Shown here: in pieces, positions 6,982-15,904 of the stretch
Position numbering within the stretch: position 1 is the stretch's first letter
Layout of the letters: every line of letters begins with the position of its first letter
NCBI GenBank assembly: GCA_944324255.1
Contig: CALUVM010000002.1
Coordinates: 99,430 to 163,429, forward strand
Direction of reading: 5' to 3'
Length of the DNA: 64,000 nucleotides
From: Candidatus Gastranaerophilales bacterium
GTDB lineage: Bacteria; Cyanobacteriota; Vampirovibrionia; Gastranaerophilales; Gastranaerophilaceae
Program-made: the position numbers and the translations under genes
Notes under the pieces: generated by a model
The model's database searches: none
What the model was told of the DNA's origin: nothing
Seen by the model: only the letters and a program-made list of their open reading frames with translations

Positions 6982-8195
6982 ATATGCAGGAACAAAAATA
7001 TATAGCATTAATAGATTGTGACAGCTTTTTTGTATCATGTGAAAGAAAGCTTAATCCGGAATTGAACGGGCTTCCCGTCTGTGTGGTTTCGGGAGACAGG
7101 GGCTGCGTAATTGCACGCTCCAGAGAAGCAAAACAAATGGGTATTCCGATGGGACAGCCTCTGTTTATGGCATCAGAGCAGTTTCCGGATTGTATTTATA
7201 TAAATGCTAATCATTATAATTATTCAACAATTTCATCAGAAGTTATGTCTTTGTTAAAAGAATTCAGCCCTTATGTTGAAGTTTATTCTATTGATGAAGC
7301 TTTTGTCGACTTGACAGGGCTTTCAAAACTGTACAAAATGAATTATTACAAGCTTGCAAAACATATACGGGAATTTATCCTGAAAGAAACATCTATTCCG
7401 GTTTCAATAGGAGTAAGCAGGACAAAGTCATTAGCAAAACTCGCATCTGACAAAGCCAAGAATATGCCTGACCATATTTGTGTAACCGGAAGATGCGGAA
7501 TAACAAGACTTCTCAAACATACCGACATAGAAGAAATCTGGGGTATCGGAAGAAAACTTGCTCCAAAACTTAGAGGTCACGGGATAAGAACTGCTTATGA
7601 TTACGTACAGAAAAATGATGTCTGGTTAAAGAGCAGATTCGGGAAAAACGGGCTTGAGGTTAAATATGAACTCCTTGGAAATATGATTAATAAAGTTTCG
7701 ACAGAGATTTCGGCTCCAAAATCCATAAGTGATACAAAATCGTTTCCTGAATTTACATCGGATTTAACCTATCTGAAAAATGAACTCATGGTTCATATAC
7801 ACGCTGCTTGCAGAAAGCTAAGGAAATCAGGCTGCAAATGTTCAACTATCGGGGTAATTCTTAAAACAAAGGATTTTAGAGTTCTATATCAAAAAGTTAA
7901 TCTTGAACACCCGACAGATTTTGAGTTTGAGATTTCAAACGCTGCAATACCTGAATTAGAAAAAATATTTGATAAAAAGATTCTTTATAGAAGTGTAGGA
8001 ATAGTATTAGATAATTTTAATCCCAACACAAACGAGCAGCTTGCTTTATTTGATGATAATACCAAGCGGGAAAAAAATGAAAACCTCGGAAAGAGTTTGG
8101 ATAAACTTGAAGCAAAATTTGGCAGGAATATTGTAAGAACGGGGTTTACTAATAAAGAAGTTCCGTATAAACAGGATTTTTTGACCAAGGGGTAA
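6978..8195 (+). CDS. umuC: Y-family translesion DNA polymerase (UmuC-type)
   Basis: Error-prone polymerase used for lesion bypass. The 405 residues contain the Y-family catalytic blocks: ALIDCDSFFVSCER near residues 10-23 (metal Asp), VYSIDEAFVDL around 97-107 (Asp-Glu pair), and IPVSIGVSRTKSLAKLASDKAK (thumb/palm signature). The C-terminal end (FGRNIVRTG...) follows the UmuC pattern rather than that of DinB. The start could be ATG 6978 or 6984. No umuD is adjacent; the only S24 protein in the window is about 17 kb away. Confidence 0.92.
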   Translation: MNMQEQKYIALIDCDSFFVSCERKLNPELNGLPVCVVSGDRGCVIARSREAKQMGIPMGQPLFMASEQFPDCIYINANHYNYSTISSEVMSLLKEFSPYVEVYSIDEAFVDLTGLSKLYKMNYYKLAKHIREFILKETSIPVSIGVSRTKSLAKLASDKAKNMPDHICVTGRCGITRLLKHTDIEEIWGIGRKLAPKLRGHGIRTAYDYVQKNDVWLKSRFGKNGLEVKYELLGNMINKVSTEISAPKSISDTKSFPEFTSDLTYLKNELMVHIHAACRKLRKSGCKCSTIGVILKTKDFRVLYQKVNLEHPTDFEFEISNAAIPELEKIFDKKILYRSVGIVLDNFNPNTNEQLALFDDNTKREKNENLGKSLDKLEAKFGRNIVRTGFTNKEVPYKQDFLTKG

Positions 8196-8273
8196 TCGCA
8201 TCCGATAAAAAATCCTCCATTTAGTCGTTATTTTCATGCTTCCGGTTCTGTAGAATAGAATCGGGAGAGGATT

Positions 8274-9044
8274 ATGCAAATAGATTCCAATACAGAAAAA
8301 AATCTTGCAAAAGCAGTAACTACGGTTACAGCGCCTAAAAGGTCACGCTCTTATGAACTATGCATAAAAGCGGATGCTTTAAGGTTTGCAAAGTCTTATC
8401 AGGAATCAGTTAAAACCTACCTTGAATCTATTATGATGGATAGGTTTCATAAAGAAGCATATCTCGGTTTGGCGCTTTCTTACAAATATTTAAAAGAGTA
8501 TAAAAAAGCAATCAAAAACCTTTCCAAACTTATAAAGATTGACGATCAGAATGACGAATACTTTTATGAACTCGGAGTATGCTACCTTTCGGACGGCAGA
8601 CCTGAATGTGCCATTCCTCAGCTTGTAAGAGCAATTGTTTTAAATAAAGAGAATGTAGAAGCGCAGATACAACTCGCTATAGCACATGAACTCGTTGATG
8701 AAGCGGATTTGTCATTAATGATTTATAACAAACTTATTGAAACAAATCCGGAGTTTTTAAAAGCTTATTATAACAAAGCCGCAATGCTCATGGGAATGGG
8801 TGATTTTGAAGAAGCATCCAAGACTTTCTTCCAGATTGTTAAAAGAAATCCTGATTATTATAAAGCTTACCTCGGTATCGCTATGAGCTTTGACAAACTG
8901 GGCCGTTATTCTGATGCAATCAGGTATTATAAAAAGTTTCTGGAATTAAAACAGTTCTCAGAGGATGCTGTTTTTGCACGTAAGAGAATTGATGAACTCA
9001 AACAAATGAGAACTGAAAAAAATCACAATTTAAGATTAATTTAA
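8274..9044 (+). CDS. TPR-repeat protein
   Basis: A 256-residue protein without signal peptide or membrane segment. After a 25-residue polar start, roughly five or six tetratricopeptide-like repeats follow (for example AYLGLALSYKYLKEYKKAI, YFYELGVCYLSDGRPECAI, KAYLGIAMSFDKLGRYSDAI). It is probably a cytosolic scaffold for protein-protein contacts. The ATG follows GGGAGAGG. The partner is unknown; it stands alone between umuC and an unrelated gene. Confidence 0.8.
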   Translation: MQIDSNTEKNLAKAVTTVTAPKRSRSYELCIKADALRFAKSYQESVKTYLESIMMDRFHKEAYLGLALSYKYLKEYKKAIKNLSKLIKIDDQNDEYFYELGVCYLSDGRPECAIPQLVRAIVLNKENVEAQIQLAIAHELVDEADLSLMIYNKLIETNPEFLKAYYNKAAMLMGMGDFEEASKTFFQIVKRNPDYYKAYLGIAMSFDKLGRYSDAIRYYKKFLELKQFSEDAVFARKRIDELKQMRTEKNHNLRLI

Positions 9045-9197
9045 TTTGCCGGTTAGAGTTTTTAAGAAAATCCAATTATTACGTGTTTATTTTTTGTAAA
9101 AAAATGTAAACAAACCGCCGTATACTATGCAAAAAATCTCTTTACGGGTTTTCATTCTACTATCAGCTAACTTTTCTAAAGACGAAAGGTCTACTAA

Positions 9198-10640
9198 ATG
9201 ATTCAAAATTTACATAGTTTTGGATATTACAATCACACTATGCATGCTTGTTCCAAACCGCTTAATTTTACCGGAATGTCGCAAGGTTCCCAGTATAGAA
9301 CTTCTTTTGATTTTATAGCTGCTAAAATGATTAACAATAATACAAAAAAATGGCAGCTTGACGGGAGCTGGTTATCTGCTGCAAATATATCCAAAGCGAT
9401 GGAAAAGTTATTTATGCTGAATAAAGTTTTTGGTCCGTACAAGGAAGCTAATCCGTTAAAAATTGCCTGGAAAAACTATATCCCGCAAGATGTCCGTGAA
9501 TATTGCGCAGATAAGGTGAATGAAGCCAGAGCGGGAAGGCTTAGAGAATGGCAGAAGTTTTTAGAAAATCCCGAGTCAAATAAAGATGCAGGAAAATATA
9601 AAGAGCTTGTTGAAGATATAAAATCAGATAAAGCTTTGAGTTTTGTAATCTGGAATGCCGTAAACAGTGAACTTCAGGTGAATAACAGGCATATTCCAGT
9701 GCCGTTTGATATAAAAGCTCTTGATGAAACGGTCAGATATTTTAAAAATATTGAACCAAAATTTAGAGCCGTAGTTTATGACCATACTTCGTTTATTGAA
9801 ATGTATACCCATAGACTTAGAGATAACCTGCTTATGGAAAAAGGTTTGTCAGATAATGATGAGGTTTGGGTCAGAATACCGTCTATAAAAAAAGATCCTC
9901 AACATAAAGATGAAAATGTTTCAGCTCTTGAAATATTAAGTTATAAAAACTGGTGTACAAGATCAAGCCTTGATAAAGCCGAAGCAGCTCTTGAAGACGG
10001 AGATTTTCATGTTTATTTAAAACGTGATAAAGAAATCTGGAAACCTCTTATAGGAATGGCATCCGCAAGAGGAAAAATTGACCAGATTCAAGGTACGGAA
10101 AATAATAATTTTATTCCTTTGAATGAAATAGGCAATGTAAAGGAATATTTACGCACCAACGGACTGAAATGCCAGTCAGCAATATGTAGTGAAGGTCCTA
10201 AGGCATTGCAGCAGATTATGATAGCGGATACTCTTCTTAAAACTGATCCGGTCAGCGGAAAGACCTTTTCTAAAGCTATTAAAGATAATGATACAGAATC
10301 TATATTCAGAATGCTGGGAAAAGATTTAATACTTACAGGAGAAGATAAATACACAATAGATAGTTATAGACCGCAATTCCTTTTGAATAAAAAGTCCGGA
10401 ATTACTGTACCTTATTCCTTCCTCGGAATTGATGAAGATGCTCTTCTTGAGAATGTGGCAATTATTAACGGGGATTTGATTTTAAATAATAAGAATCCTC
10501 TGTTTAATTCAACAATTACAAAATTTCCGCCGAATTTAAAGATGGTATCGGGCAGAGTTTATTGTGACAAAGACCAGTATGAAAAGTTTAAAGACGATAT
10601 TATAAGAGTTGCCAGACCCGGATTTATAAATATCTATTAA
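9198..10640 (+). CDS. Unknown 480-residue protein with N-terminal NFTG motif and WCT block
   Basis: No signal peptide or membrane segment. Near residue 22 it has LNFTGM, similar to short F-x-G motifs in other unknown proteins of this window. The middle contains a YKNWCTRSS block followed by FHVYLKRDKEIWKPLIGM and a later DQIQGTENN; this arrangement resembles PcfJ-like or phage-type WCT domains as I recall them, but the match is not strong. The C-terminus (SFLGIDEDALLENVAIINGDL, FPPNLKMVSG) reads like leucine-rich-repeat strands. GAAAGG serves as ribosome site. Function unknown. Confidence 0.65.
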   Translation: MIQNLHSFGYYNHTMHACSKPLNFTGMSQGSQYRTSFDFIAAKMINNNTKKWQLDGSWLSAANISKAMEKLFMLNKVFGPYKEANPLKIAWKNYIPQDVREYCADKVNEARAGRLREWQKFLENPESNKDAGKYKELVEDIKSDKALSFVIWNAVNSELQVNNRHIPVPFDIKALDETVRYFKNIEPKFRAVVYDHTSFIEMYTHRLRDNLLMEKGLSDNDEVWVRIPSIKKDPQHKDENVSALEILSYKNWCTRSSLDKAEAALEDGDFHVYLKRDKEIWKPLIGMASARGKIDQIQGTENNNFIPLNEIGNVKEYLRTNGLKCQSAICSEGPKALQQIMIADTLLKTDPVSGKTFSKAIKDNDTESIFRMLGKDLILTGEDKYTIDSYRPQFLLNKKSGITVPYSFLGIDEDALLENVAIINGDLILNNKNPLFNSTITKFPPNLKMVSGRVYCDKDQYEKFKDDIIRVARPGFINIY

Positions 10641-10719
10641 TAAGATGTAATCTTTAAGTTATATGTTATTATAGTAGTATAGTCATTTTATAATTCTGCA
10701 TATAATGAGAGGGCGCAAA

Positions 10720-11799
10720 ATGTTTTTTAAACCAAAAACAACAATGATGGAACAGGAAATTAAAGAACAGTCATCCATAGTTCCTTATATTTTGATGAAA
10801 TATATTGATCCTGAATCCGGCGAGATAAAATTGGATTTACCTCAAAATATAAGGAAGATTGTACTTGTTGCAAGCGGTTCTTCTTATCATTGTGCACGCT
10901 TTGCGGTAGATTTGGTTGAAAAAATTTCTAAAATAGAAACCAGAGCTATTTATTCAAGTGAATTTCTGTTGAAGAATCTTATTCCCACAGATGAGAATAC
11001 TCTTTATATTTTTATAACCCAGTCCGGTGAAACAAGCGATACTCTTAAGTCTGTTGAAAGGGTTAAGAAAGAAACTAATCTCCCGACTTTATGTATAACA
11101 AATAATGAAGAGTCTACTATCTGGAAAATGTGTGACTATCATGCGGCATGTTTTGCAGGTATTGAGCAGGGAATAGCAGCTACAAAATCTTTTACTTCAC
11201 AGATGTTGTGTTTAATTCTTATTTCGCTCAAACTTATTGAAAATCTTGAGCCGCCAAGTGTTACTGAGCGTTATAAAAAATCTCTTTTCCATCTGCCGGC
11301 TATTATTGAAAAAGCGATTGCCCAAAGAGACGAGATAAGGAAATTTGCTAAACATATTTCAAAAGAGAATACAATTGTAATAACTGCGGACGGAATTTCA
11401 TATTCCCTCGCTAAAGAAGGTGCTTTGAAAATTAAAGAAACTTCTTACAAAAATATAAGTGCAGCAATTTTAGGTGAATTTATGCACGGACATGTTGCTG
11501 TTTTAAATAATAAAGCAACAATGATTTATATTGCCGTGGACAGGATTTCTGAGCGTTCAATTAATAATATTAACAAAATAAGAGAAGACTATCACCCGAC
11601 TCTCGGAATAATAGGACCTTCCGGCGCACAGCTCAAGCCTGATTTTAACATAAATGTTGAATGTGAAAACGAAATTCAACAGCTGTTTGCAAATGTTGTT
11701 ATATTGCAGCTCCTTGCACTTGAAACAGCTCTAAAGCTTAGACGGAATGTCGATCATCCGAAAGGGCTTCACAAAGTAGTAGTAGATAAGGTGATTTAG
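10720..11799 (+). CDS. SIS-domain sugar isomerase, GlmS isomerase half only
   Basis: I start at ATG 10720, six bases after GAGAGGG, rather than at 10705; this gives 359 residues. Two SIS domains are visible: SGSSYHCARFAVD and ITQSGETSDTLKSVE in the first, then LKIKETSYKNISAAILGEFMHG in the second. The tail DHPKGLHKVVVDKV matches the C-terminus of glucosamine-6-phosphate synthase. The N-terminal glutaminase with its Cys is absent, so it may use free ammonia or act as a sugar-phosphate deaminase or isomerase. It is convergent with the next gene; the stop codons overlap. Confidence 0.85.
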   Translation: MFFKPKTTMMEQEIKEQSSIVPYILMKYIDPESGEIKLDLPQNIRKIVLVASGSSYHCARFAVDLVEKISKIETRAIYSSEFLLKNLIPTDENTLYIFITQSGETSDTLKSVERVKKETNLPTLCITNNEESTIWKMCDYHAACFAGIEQGIAATKSFTSQMLCLILISLKLIENLEPPSVTERYKKSLFHLPAIIEKAIAQRDEIRKFAKHISKENTIVITADGISYSLAKEGALKIKETSYKNISAAILGEFMHGHVAVLNNKATMIYIAVDRISERSINNINKIREDYHPTLGIIGPSGAQLKPDFNINVECENEIQQLFANVVILQLLALETALKLRRNVDHPKGLHKVVVDKVI

Positions 11800-12032
11800 T
11801 CGTTAACCCCTTTTTTGTATCTTGCTGTTCTGGCATTAATTGCATAGCAAGCGCTTGAAAGTTTTTGAGAAAGAACAAACATATTTCTCTGAATCATTGC
11901 AACATCATTCATCGCTTCAAGCATTTTTTGCGGATCTACCATAGATTCCATTGAATCATGGTTATCAACCTTTTCGTCTGCATATTTTTTGACTAAAAGC
12001 TTGTCAATATAATCCCTTGCTCCGACTGCCAT
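11796..12032 (-). CDS. Small unknown protein with conserved upstream element
   Basis: A 78-residue soluble protein without signal peptide, predicted helical (MVDPQKMLEAMNDVAMIQRNMFVLSQKL). The ribosome site GGAG precedes ATG. The upstream region holds an element shared with the gene at 42030 (see 12058-12098), so the two are probably controlled together. I recognise no family. Its stop overlaps the end of the facing SIS gene. Confidence 0.65.
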   Translation of the reverse strand: MAVGARDYIDKLLVKKYADEKVDNHDSMESMVDPQKMLEAMNDVAMIQRNMFVLSQKLSSACYAINARTARYKKGVND

Positions 12033-12057
12033 AATAAAGTCTCCTAATTCTAAATTT

Positions 12058-12098
12058 CCCTATATATTAATAAAAACATTCGGAGTCAGGAAATTGCC
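12058..12098 (-). promoter_or_regulatory. Shared upstream element, copy 1
   Basis: On the minus strand: GGCAATTTCCTGAC (12098-12085), 19 bases, ATATAGGG (12065-12058), about 26 bases before the ATG. The same blocks with the same 19-base gap occur before the gene at 42030. It fits neither the sigma-70, sigma-28 nor sigma-54 consensus well. Confidence 0.55.
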
Positions 12099-12113
12099 TA
12101 ATTGTTACAAATG

Positions 12114-13076
12114 TTAAAGAAGTTCTTTTTCTGTTATATATCTCGGGCGGGCTTTAACTTCGCTGAAAATTTGTCCGAGATATTCACCGATAACACCAAG
12201 ACAGAAGATCTGGAAACCTCCTATAAATATAATTAACATAACAAGAGTTGCCCATCCGCTGGGTGCATCGTGACGGAATAATTTATCACATATAGCGTCC
12301 ACACCTACACAAGCCATAATAAATACCGTTATCAGACCGATTGCAGAAATTAATCTGAGAGGGACAATACTATATGAAGTTATTCCGTTAAGAGCAAGAC
12401 TCGTAAGTGAAATGAAATTAAATTTTGAATTTCCTGCCGCACGGGGTTTTACGTCGAAATGCACATACGCTGTTTTTAACCCTGTTTCGTGGAAAAAGCC
12501 TCTCAAAAAGAGTTCGCTCTCGGAATATCTTTCTAAAATTCCTAACGCTCTTGAACTTACAAGCCTGAAATCGGAATGATTTGGCGGAATCTTTACTCCC
12601 ATAAGATTCATAAGTTTGTAGAAGAAAAGAGCTGTAATTTTTTTGAAAATTGTATCGGTCTTACGGTCATTTCTAATACCGGAAACTATTTCCGCACCAT
12701 TGTGGAATTCATCAATGAACTTTTCAATAGAATTTTCATCCTGCTGTAAGTCTGCATCAATGGTTAACGCACAATCGCATCCAAATTCTTTTACTCCGAG
12801 AAGTCCTGCAATCAGGGCTTTTTGATTCCCGTAATTTCGGACAAATTTCAAGCCTTTAACTCTTGCAGGGGTTTGAGAGTGAAGATCTTCTATTATTTCC
12901 CAGGTTTTGTCTTTTGAACCGTCGTTTACAAGATAAATATAGCTGTCCGAAGATATTTTATTTTTGCTTATTAAATCATCCAGAATCCCGAGCAGGGTTT
13001 TTACAGTGGTTTCAATAACCAGCTCTTCATTATAGCAGGGTATTACAATTGCCAGTTTGGTTTTTTTCTTAAACAT
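12114..13076 (-). CDS. Family 2 glycosyltransferase, polyprenyl-phosphate sugar type
   Basis: Membrane enzyme moving a sugar from a nucleotide sugar to a polyprenyl phosphate or similar carrier. I start at ATG 13076 (MFKKKTKLAIVIP), which follows AGAGG, so 320 residues. The GT-A fold is clear: VIPCYNEE at the start, VNDGSKDKTW, ALTIDADLQQD (DxD metal site) and an HFDVKPRAAGNSKF segment. Two transmembrane helices lie at the C-terminus (ISAIGLITVFIMACVG and LVMLIIFIGGFQIFCLGVIGE), as in DPM1/ArnC/GtrB-type proteins. It is divergent from a deacetylase gene, which suggests envelope glycan work. Confidence 0.88.
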   Translation of the reverse strand: MFKKKTKLAIVIPCYNEELVIETTVKTLLGILDDLISKNKISSDSYIYLVNDGSKDKTWEIIEDLHSQTPARVKGLKFVRNYGNQKALIAGLLGVKEFGCDCALTIDADLQQDENSIEKFIDEFHNGAEIVSGIRNDRKTDTIFKKITALFFYKLMNLMGVKIPPNHSDFRLVSSRALGILERYSESELFLRGFFHETGLKTAYVHFDVKPRAAGNSKFNFISLTSLALNGITSYSIVPLRLISAIGLITVFIMACVGVDAICDKLFRHDAPSGWATLVMLIIFIGGFQIFCLGVIGEYLGQIFSEVKARPRYITEKELL

Positions 13077-13138
13077 TGTATTCCTCTCATACCTATAATA
13101 TAATAGGACTATCATAAATACAATACGGGAGTTTATTT

Positions 13139-13999
13139 TTGACTGACAGGAAATTTATTCTAAATGCCGATGATTTCGGAATGTCTGCGGCTTTTAACAG
13201 GGCAGTGTTAGAGGGCTATCAGGGAGGAATTTTAAAGAGTGCAAGCCTTGTTGCAAACGGTAAGGCATTTGATGAGGCGGTTAATACTATTATTCCTCAA
13301 TGTCCGGATTTAGGAGTAGGAATTCATTTGAATATTATTGAAGGACAATCTCTTTGTGAAGATGTTTCTTCTCTTGTGGATTCTGAGTGGAATTTTAATA
13401 ATTCATACGGACAATTACTTCTAAAATCACTTAATAAGAAAGACAGCTCTTTTTTGGAACAGGTTGAAAGAGAGTTTAGAGTTCAGATAGAAAAAGTTAT
13501 GTCAAAAACCCCTGTAAGTCATATAGATTCACATGTACATGTACACTCTATTCCGGCGATTTTTGATTTGGTTTGCCGTCTTGCTAAAGAATATGGAATT
13601 AATCAAGTAAGAACCCAGTTTGAAAAACCTTATATAGTTCCGGATATTCATAAACATCTTAATCTTAAATATCCCGTAAATTTGATTAAAGTTGCTCTTT
13701 TAAACTTTTTCACGGTTTTTAATGAAGCTACGGTTCATAAATACGGACTTCAAACAAATGATTATATTATAGGCGTTACTTATACTTCTATGATGGACAG
13801 CCTCTCCGTTGCTTACGGGCTTATGGCTATAAAGTATAAAAAGGTTGTTGCAGAAGCCCTTATTCATCCTTGCAGATATGAGGACGGGACAATTGATAAT
13901 CATTTTACTGAATACTTAATTACAAAGAATAAAAAACTCAAAGATAAAATAGAACAGCTTGGATATGAGATAACCAATTATGTTGAAAAGGATTTTTAG
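13139..13999 (+). CDS. YdjC/ChbG-family carbohydrate deacetylase
   Basis: A 286-residue cytosolic hydrolase removing acetyl groups from N-acetylated sugars. Family motifs: LNADDFGMS at the start (metal Asp pair), GVGIHLNIIEG with a metal His near residue 62, and SHIDSHVHVHS with the second His group. The start is TTG at 13139, supported by GGGAG six to eight bases upstream; no ATG fits as well. It overlaps the next gene by 20 bases and faces away from the glycosyltransferase. Confidence 0.88.
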   Translation: MTDRKFILNADDFGMSAAFNRAVLEGYQGGILKSASLVANGKAFDEAVNTIIPQCPDLGVGIHLNIIEGQSLCEDVSSLVDSEWNFNNSYGQLLLKSLNKKDSSFLEQVEREFRVQIEKVMSKTPVSHIDSHVHVHSIPAIFDLVCRLAKEYGINQVRTQFEKPYIVPDIHKHLNLKYPVNLIKVALLNFFTVFNEATVHKYGLQTNDYIIGVTYTSMMDSLSVAYGLMAIKYKKVVAEALIHPCRYEDGTIDNHFTEYLITKNKKLKDKIEQLGYEITNYVEKDF

Positions 14000-15686
14000 T
14001 ATATCTTTTATCATAATCCTGTTTGTTCTTTCTCTTATTTTTCTTGTGCCAAAAGATAAAATATATCGAGTTCAAGAGATTATCAGTCCGGACAAAATAG
14101 TTCTTGATTCCGGAAGATTATTTGAACTTAAAGAGTTTGAAACCTTTGACCCGGCGTTTAGTTCCCGTAATGAAAAGCTTGCTAAAATGATTGGTATTAC
14201 GGAGGAAGAGGCTTTCGTCCTTGGTAATATTTCCGGTTTATGGGCAGAAAATCTTATAAAAGGAAGAAGAGTTTTTCTTTCAGGGGACGATTTAATTTTC
14301 TATAAATACAGCTATAAAACGAAATTTTTGTATTCCGGGTTTTGTCTATATAACTCTAAACCCTATAACCAGGAAGCTTTTGATATGCGCATGAAAGAAA
14401 TAAGGCGTGGAAACTACAGAGTGCTTGACCTTGATACGGATAAAGTTTATAAACCCGAAGATAAAGAGGTTCGTTATCTTAAAAACTATATTGTCTTAAG
14501 GTATTCTCATATTCCGAAATCTCTACGCAGGAAGGTTTTAAATCCGACAGTCTTACGTTCTCCTGATTTAAGGTTTGATAACGGGAATATTGAAATTTAT
14601 TTTTCTGACCTGACTGTAAAATTAAAGCCTGACAGAAATTGCAGCAGTGATATTTGTCGTGAAATTCTATCAAATATAAATAACGCTCAAAATACTATAG
14701 ATATAGCAATATACGGGTATTCCACTGTCCCGTCAATAGAGAAAGCTCTTCAGGATGCAATAAAAAGAGGGGTAAAGATTCGGCTTGTTTATGATGTCGA
14801 CTCAAAAGGCGGTAATATTTATGAAAACACCGATACAATCACACGTATTATTCCTGATAATACGTGTGATAAGAATTCTCAGGAATCAGCCTCTATTATG
14901 CATAACAAATTTTATATTTTTGATAATAAAATCTTGATAACCGGCTCTTCTAATCTTTCGCATACGGATATGTCCGGATTTAATACTAACAGTATTGTTG
15001 TAATAAAATCTCCTGAAGCCTGTGATATTTATAAACAAGAGTTTGAGCAAATGTATAGCGGGAAATTTCACACATCAAAAACGGACAATGGAAATAAGAG
15101 CCTGAATATATCCGGTACAAAATTAAGGTTTTATTTTTCTCCTCAGGATAAAACTTTAAAAAATGCGATTATTCCGTTGATTGAATCTGCACAAAGATAT
15201 ATTTATATACCGACATTTTTAATAACGGACAAAAAGGTTACTGAAGCTCTTATGCAGGCAAAAACGCGCGGGGTTGATATTAAAATAATAATAGATGCGC
15301 TCAATGCTTCCGGCAAATATTCAAAACATAATGTTCTGAGAAATGCCGGCATTCCTGTTAAAACAGAAAATTATGCGGGGAAAATGCATTCAAAATCAAT
15401 GATTATTGATGATAGGTATACAGTTATAGGTTCAATGAACTTTTCATACAGCGGTGAAAATAGAAATGACGAGAATCTTGTAGTTATAGAAAACTCTGAA
15501 ATAACAAAGTTTTATAAGGAATTTTTTCTGTATCAGTGGAACAAAATTGATAATAAATGGCTTAAATACAATGCCCGTGCTGAAGGCAGAGATTCTATCG
15601 GCTCCTGTCTTGACGGAATTGATAATAATTATGACGGGCTTACTGATATGGAAGATTCCGCTTGTAAGACAATTCGTGGCTGGTAA
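13980..15686 (+). CDS. Exported phospholipase D-like protein with two HKD motifs
   Basis: A 568-residue protein with an N-terminal hydrophobic anchor or signal (ISFIIILFVLSLIFLV), so the rest lies outside the cytoplasm. Residues about 30-110 (VQEIISPDKIVLDSGRLFELK...) resemble a staphylococcal-nuclease-like module. Two PLD repeats follow with MHNKFYIFDNKILITGSSN and MHSKSMIIDDRYTVIGSMN. The extreme C-terminus has DGIDNNYDGLTD, a calcium-loop-like motif known from surface proteins. Likely an envelope phosphodiesterase, either nuclease or phospholipase. It overlaps the deacetylase gene and so shares its transcript. Confidence 0.85.
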   Translation: MLKRIFSISFIIILFVLSLIFLVPKDKIYRVQEIISPDKIVLDSGRLFELKEFETFDPAFSSRNEKLAKMIGITEEEAFVLGNISGLWAENLIKGRRVFLSGDDLIFYKYSYKTKFLYSGFCLYNSKPYNQEAFDMRMKEIRRGNYRVLDLDTDKVYKPEDKEVRYLKNYIVLRYSHIPKSLRRKVLNPTVLRSPDLRFDNGNIEIYFSDLTVKLKPDRNCSSDICREILSNINNAQNTIDIAIYGYSTVPSIEKALQDAIKRGVKIRLVYDVDSKGGNIYENTDTITRIIPDNTCDKNSQESASIMHNKFYIFDNKILITGSSNLSHTDMSGFNTNSIVVIKSPEACDIYKQEFEQMYSGKFHTSKTDNGNKSLNISGTKLRFYFSPQDKTLKNAIIPLIESAQRYIYIPTFLITDKKVTEALMQAKTRGVDIKIIIDALNASGKYSKHNVLRNAGIPVKTENYAGKMHSKSMIIDDRYTVIGSMNFSYSGENRNDENLVVIENSEITKFYKEFFLYQWNKIDNKWLKYNARAEGRDSIGSCLDGIDNNYDGLTDMEDSACKTIRGW

Positions 15687-15734
15687 ATAGAAGTGATTAA
15701 GTGAATAAGTAAATAAGTGCCTGGATTCGTTATT

Positions 15735-15770
15735 CTGAGGCGTTAGCCGAAGAATCGCAACGATAAGGTA
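15735..15770. repeat. Short palindromic intergenic element
   Basis: TTATTCTGAGGCGTTAGCCGAAGAATCG carries inverted halves (ATTCTxxGGC and GCCxxAGAAT). Related words with GGC-GAGCC are seen at 3930-3940 and 20310-20330. It looks like a small REP-type dispersed palindrome. The remaining bases 15687-15904 are AT-rich and hold the upstream element below. Confidence 0.45.
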
Positions 15771-15824
15771 AAATAATATAATATACGCATTATGTTAAGA
15801 AATGTTACAAAATGACTGAAAACA

Positions 15825-15865
15825 TGTCAATTTCTGAATTCTAAAAAACTTTACATGGGTAAGGG
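15825..15865 (+). promoter_or_regulatory. Shared upstream element, weaker third copy
   Basis: TGTCAATTTCTGAA (15825-15838), 19 bases, GGTAAGGG (15858-15865). The order and gap match the elements at 12058 and 42046, but the first block is one base shorter and the second differs at several positions. Confidence 0.35.
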
Positions 15866-15904
15866 TTAATTTAAAATAAGGTTTTTAGAAAGGCAGGCAC
15901 TTCA

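Noticed and set aside
12058..12098. Sigma-54 promoter
   Set aside because: The GG and GC dinucleotides are not at the required 10-base gap.
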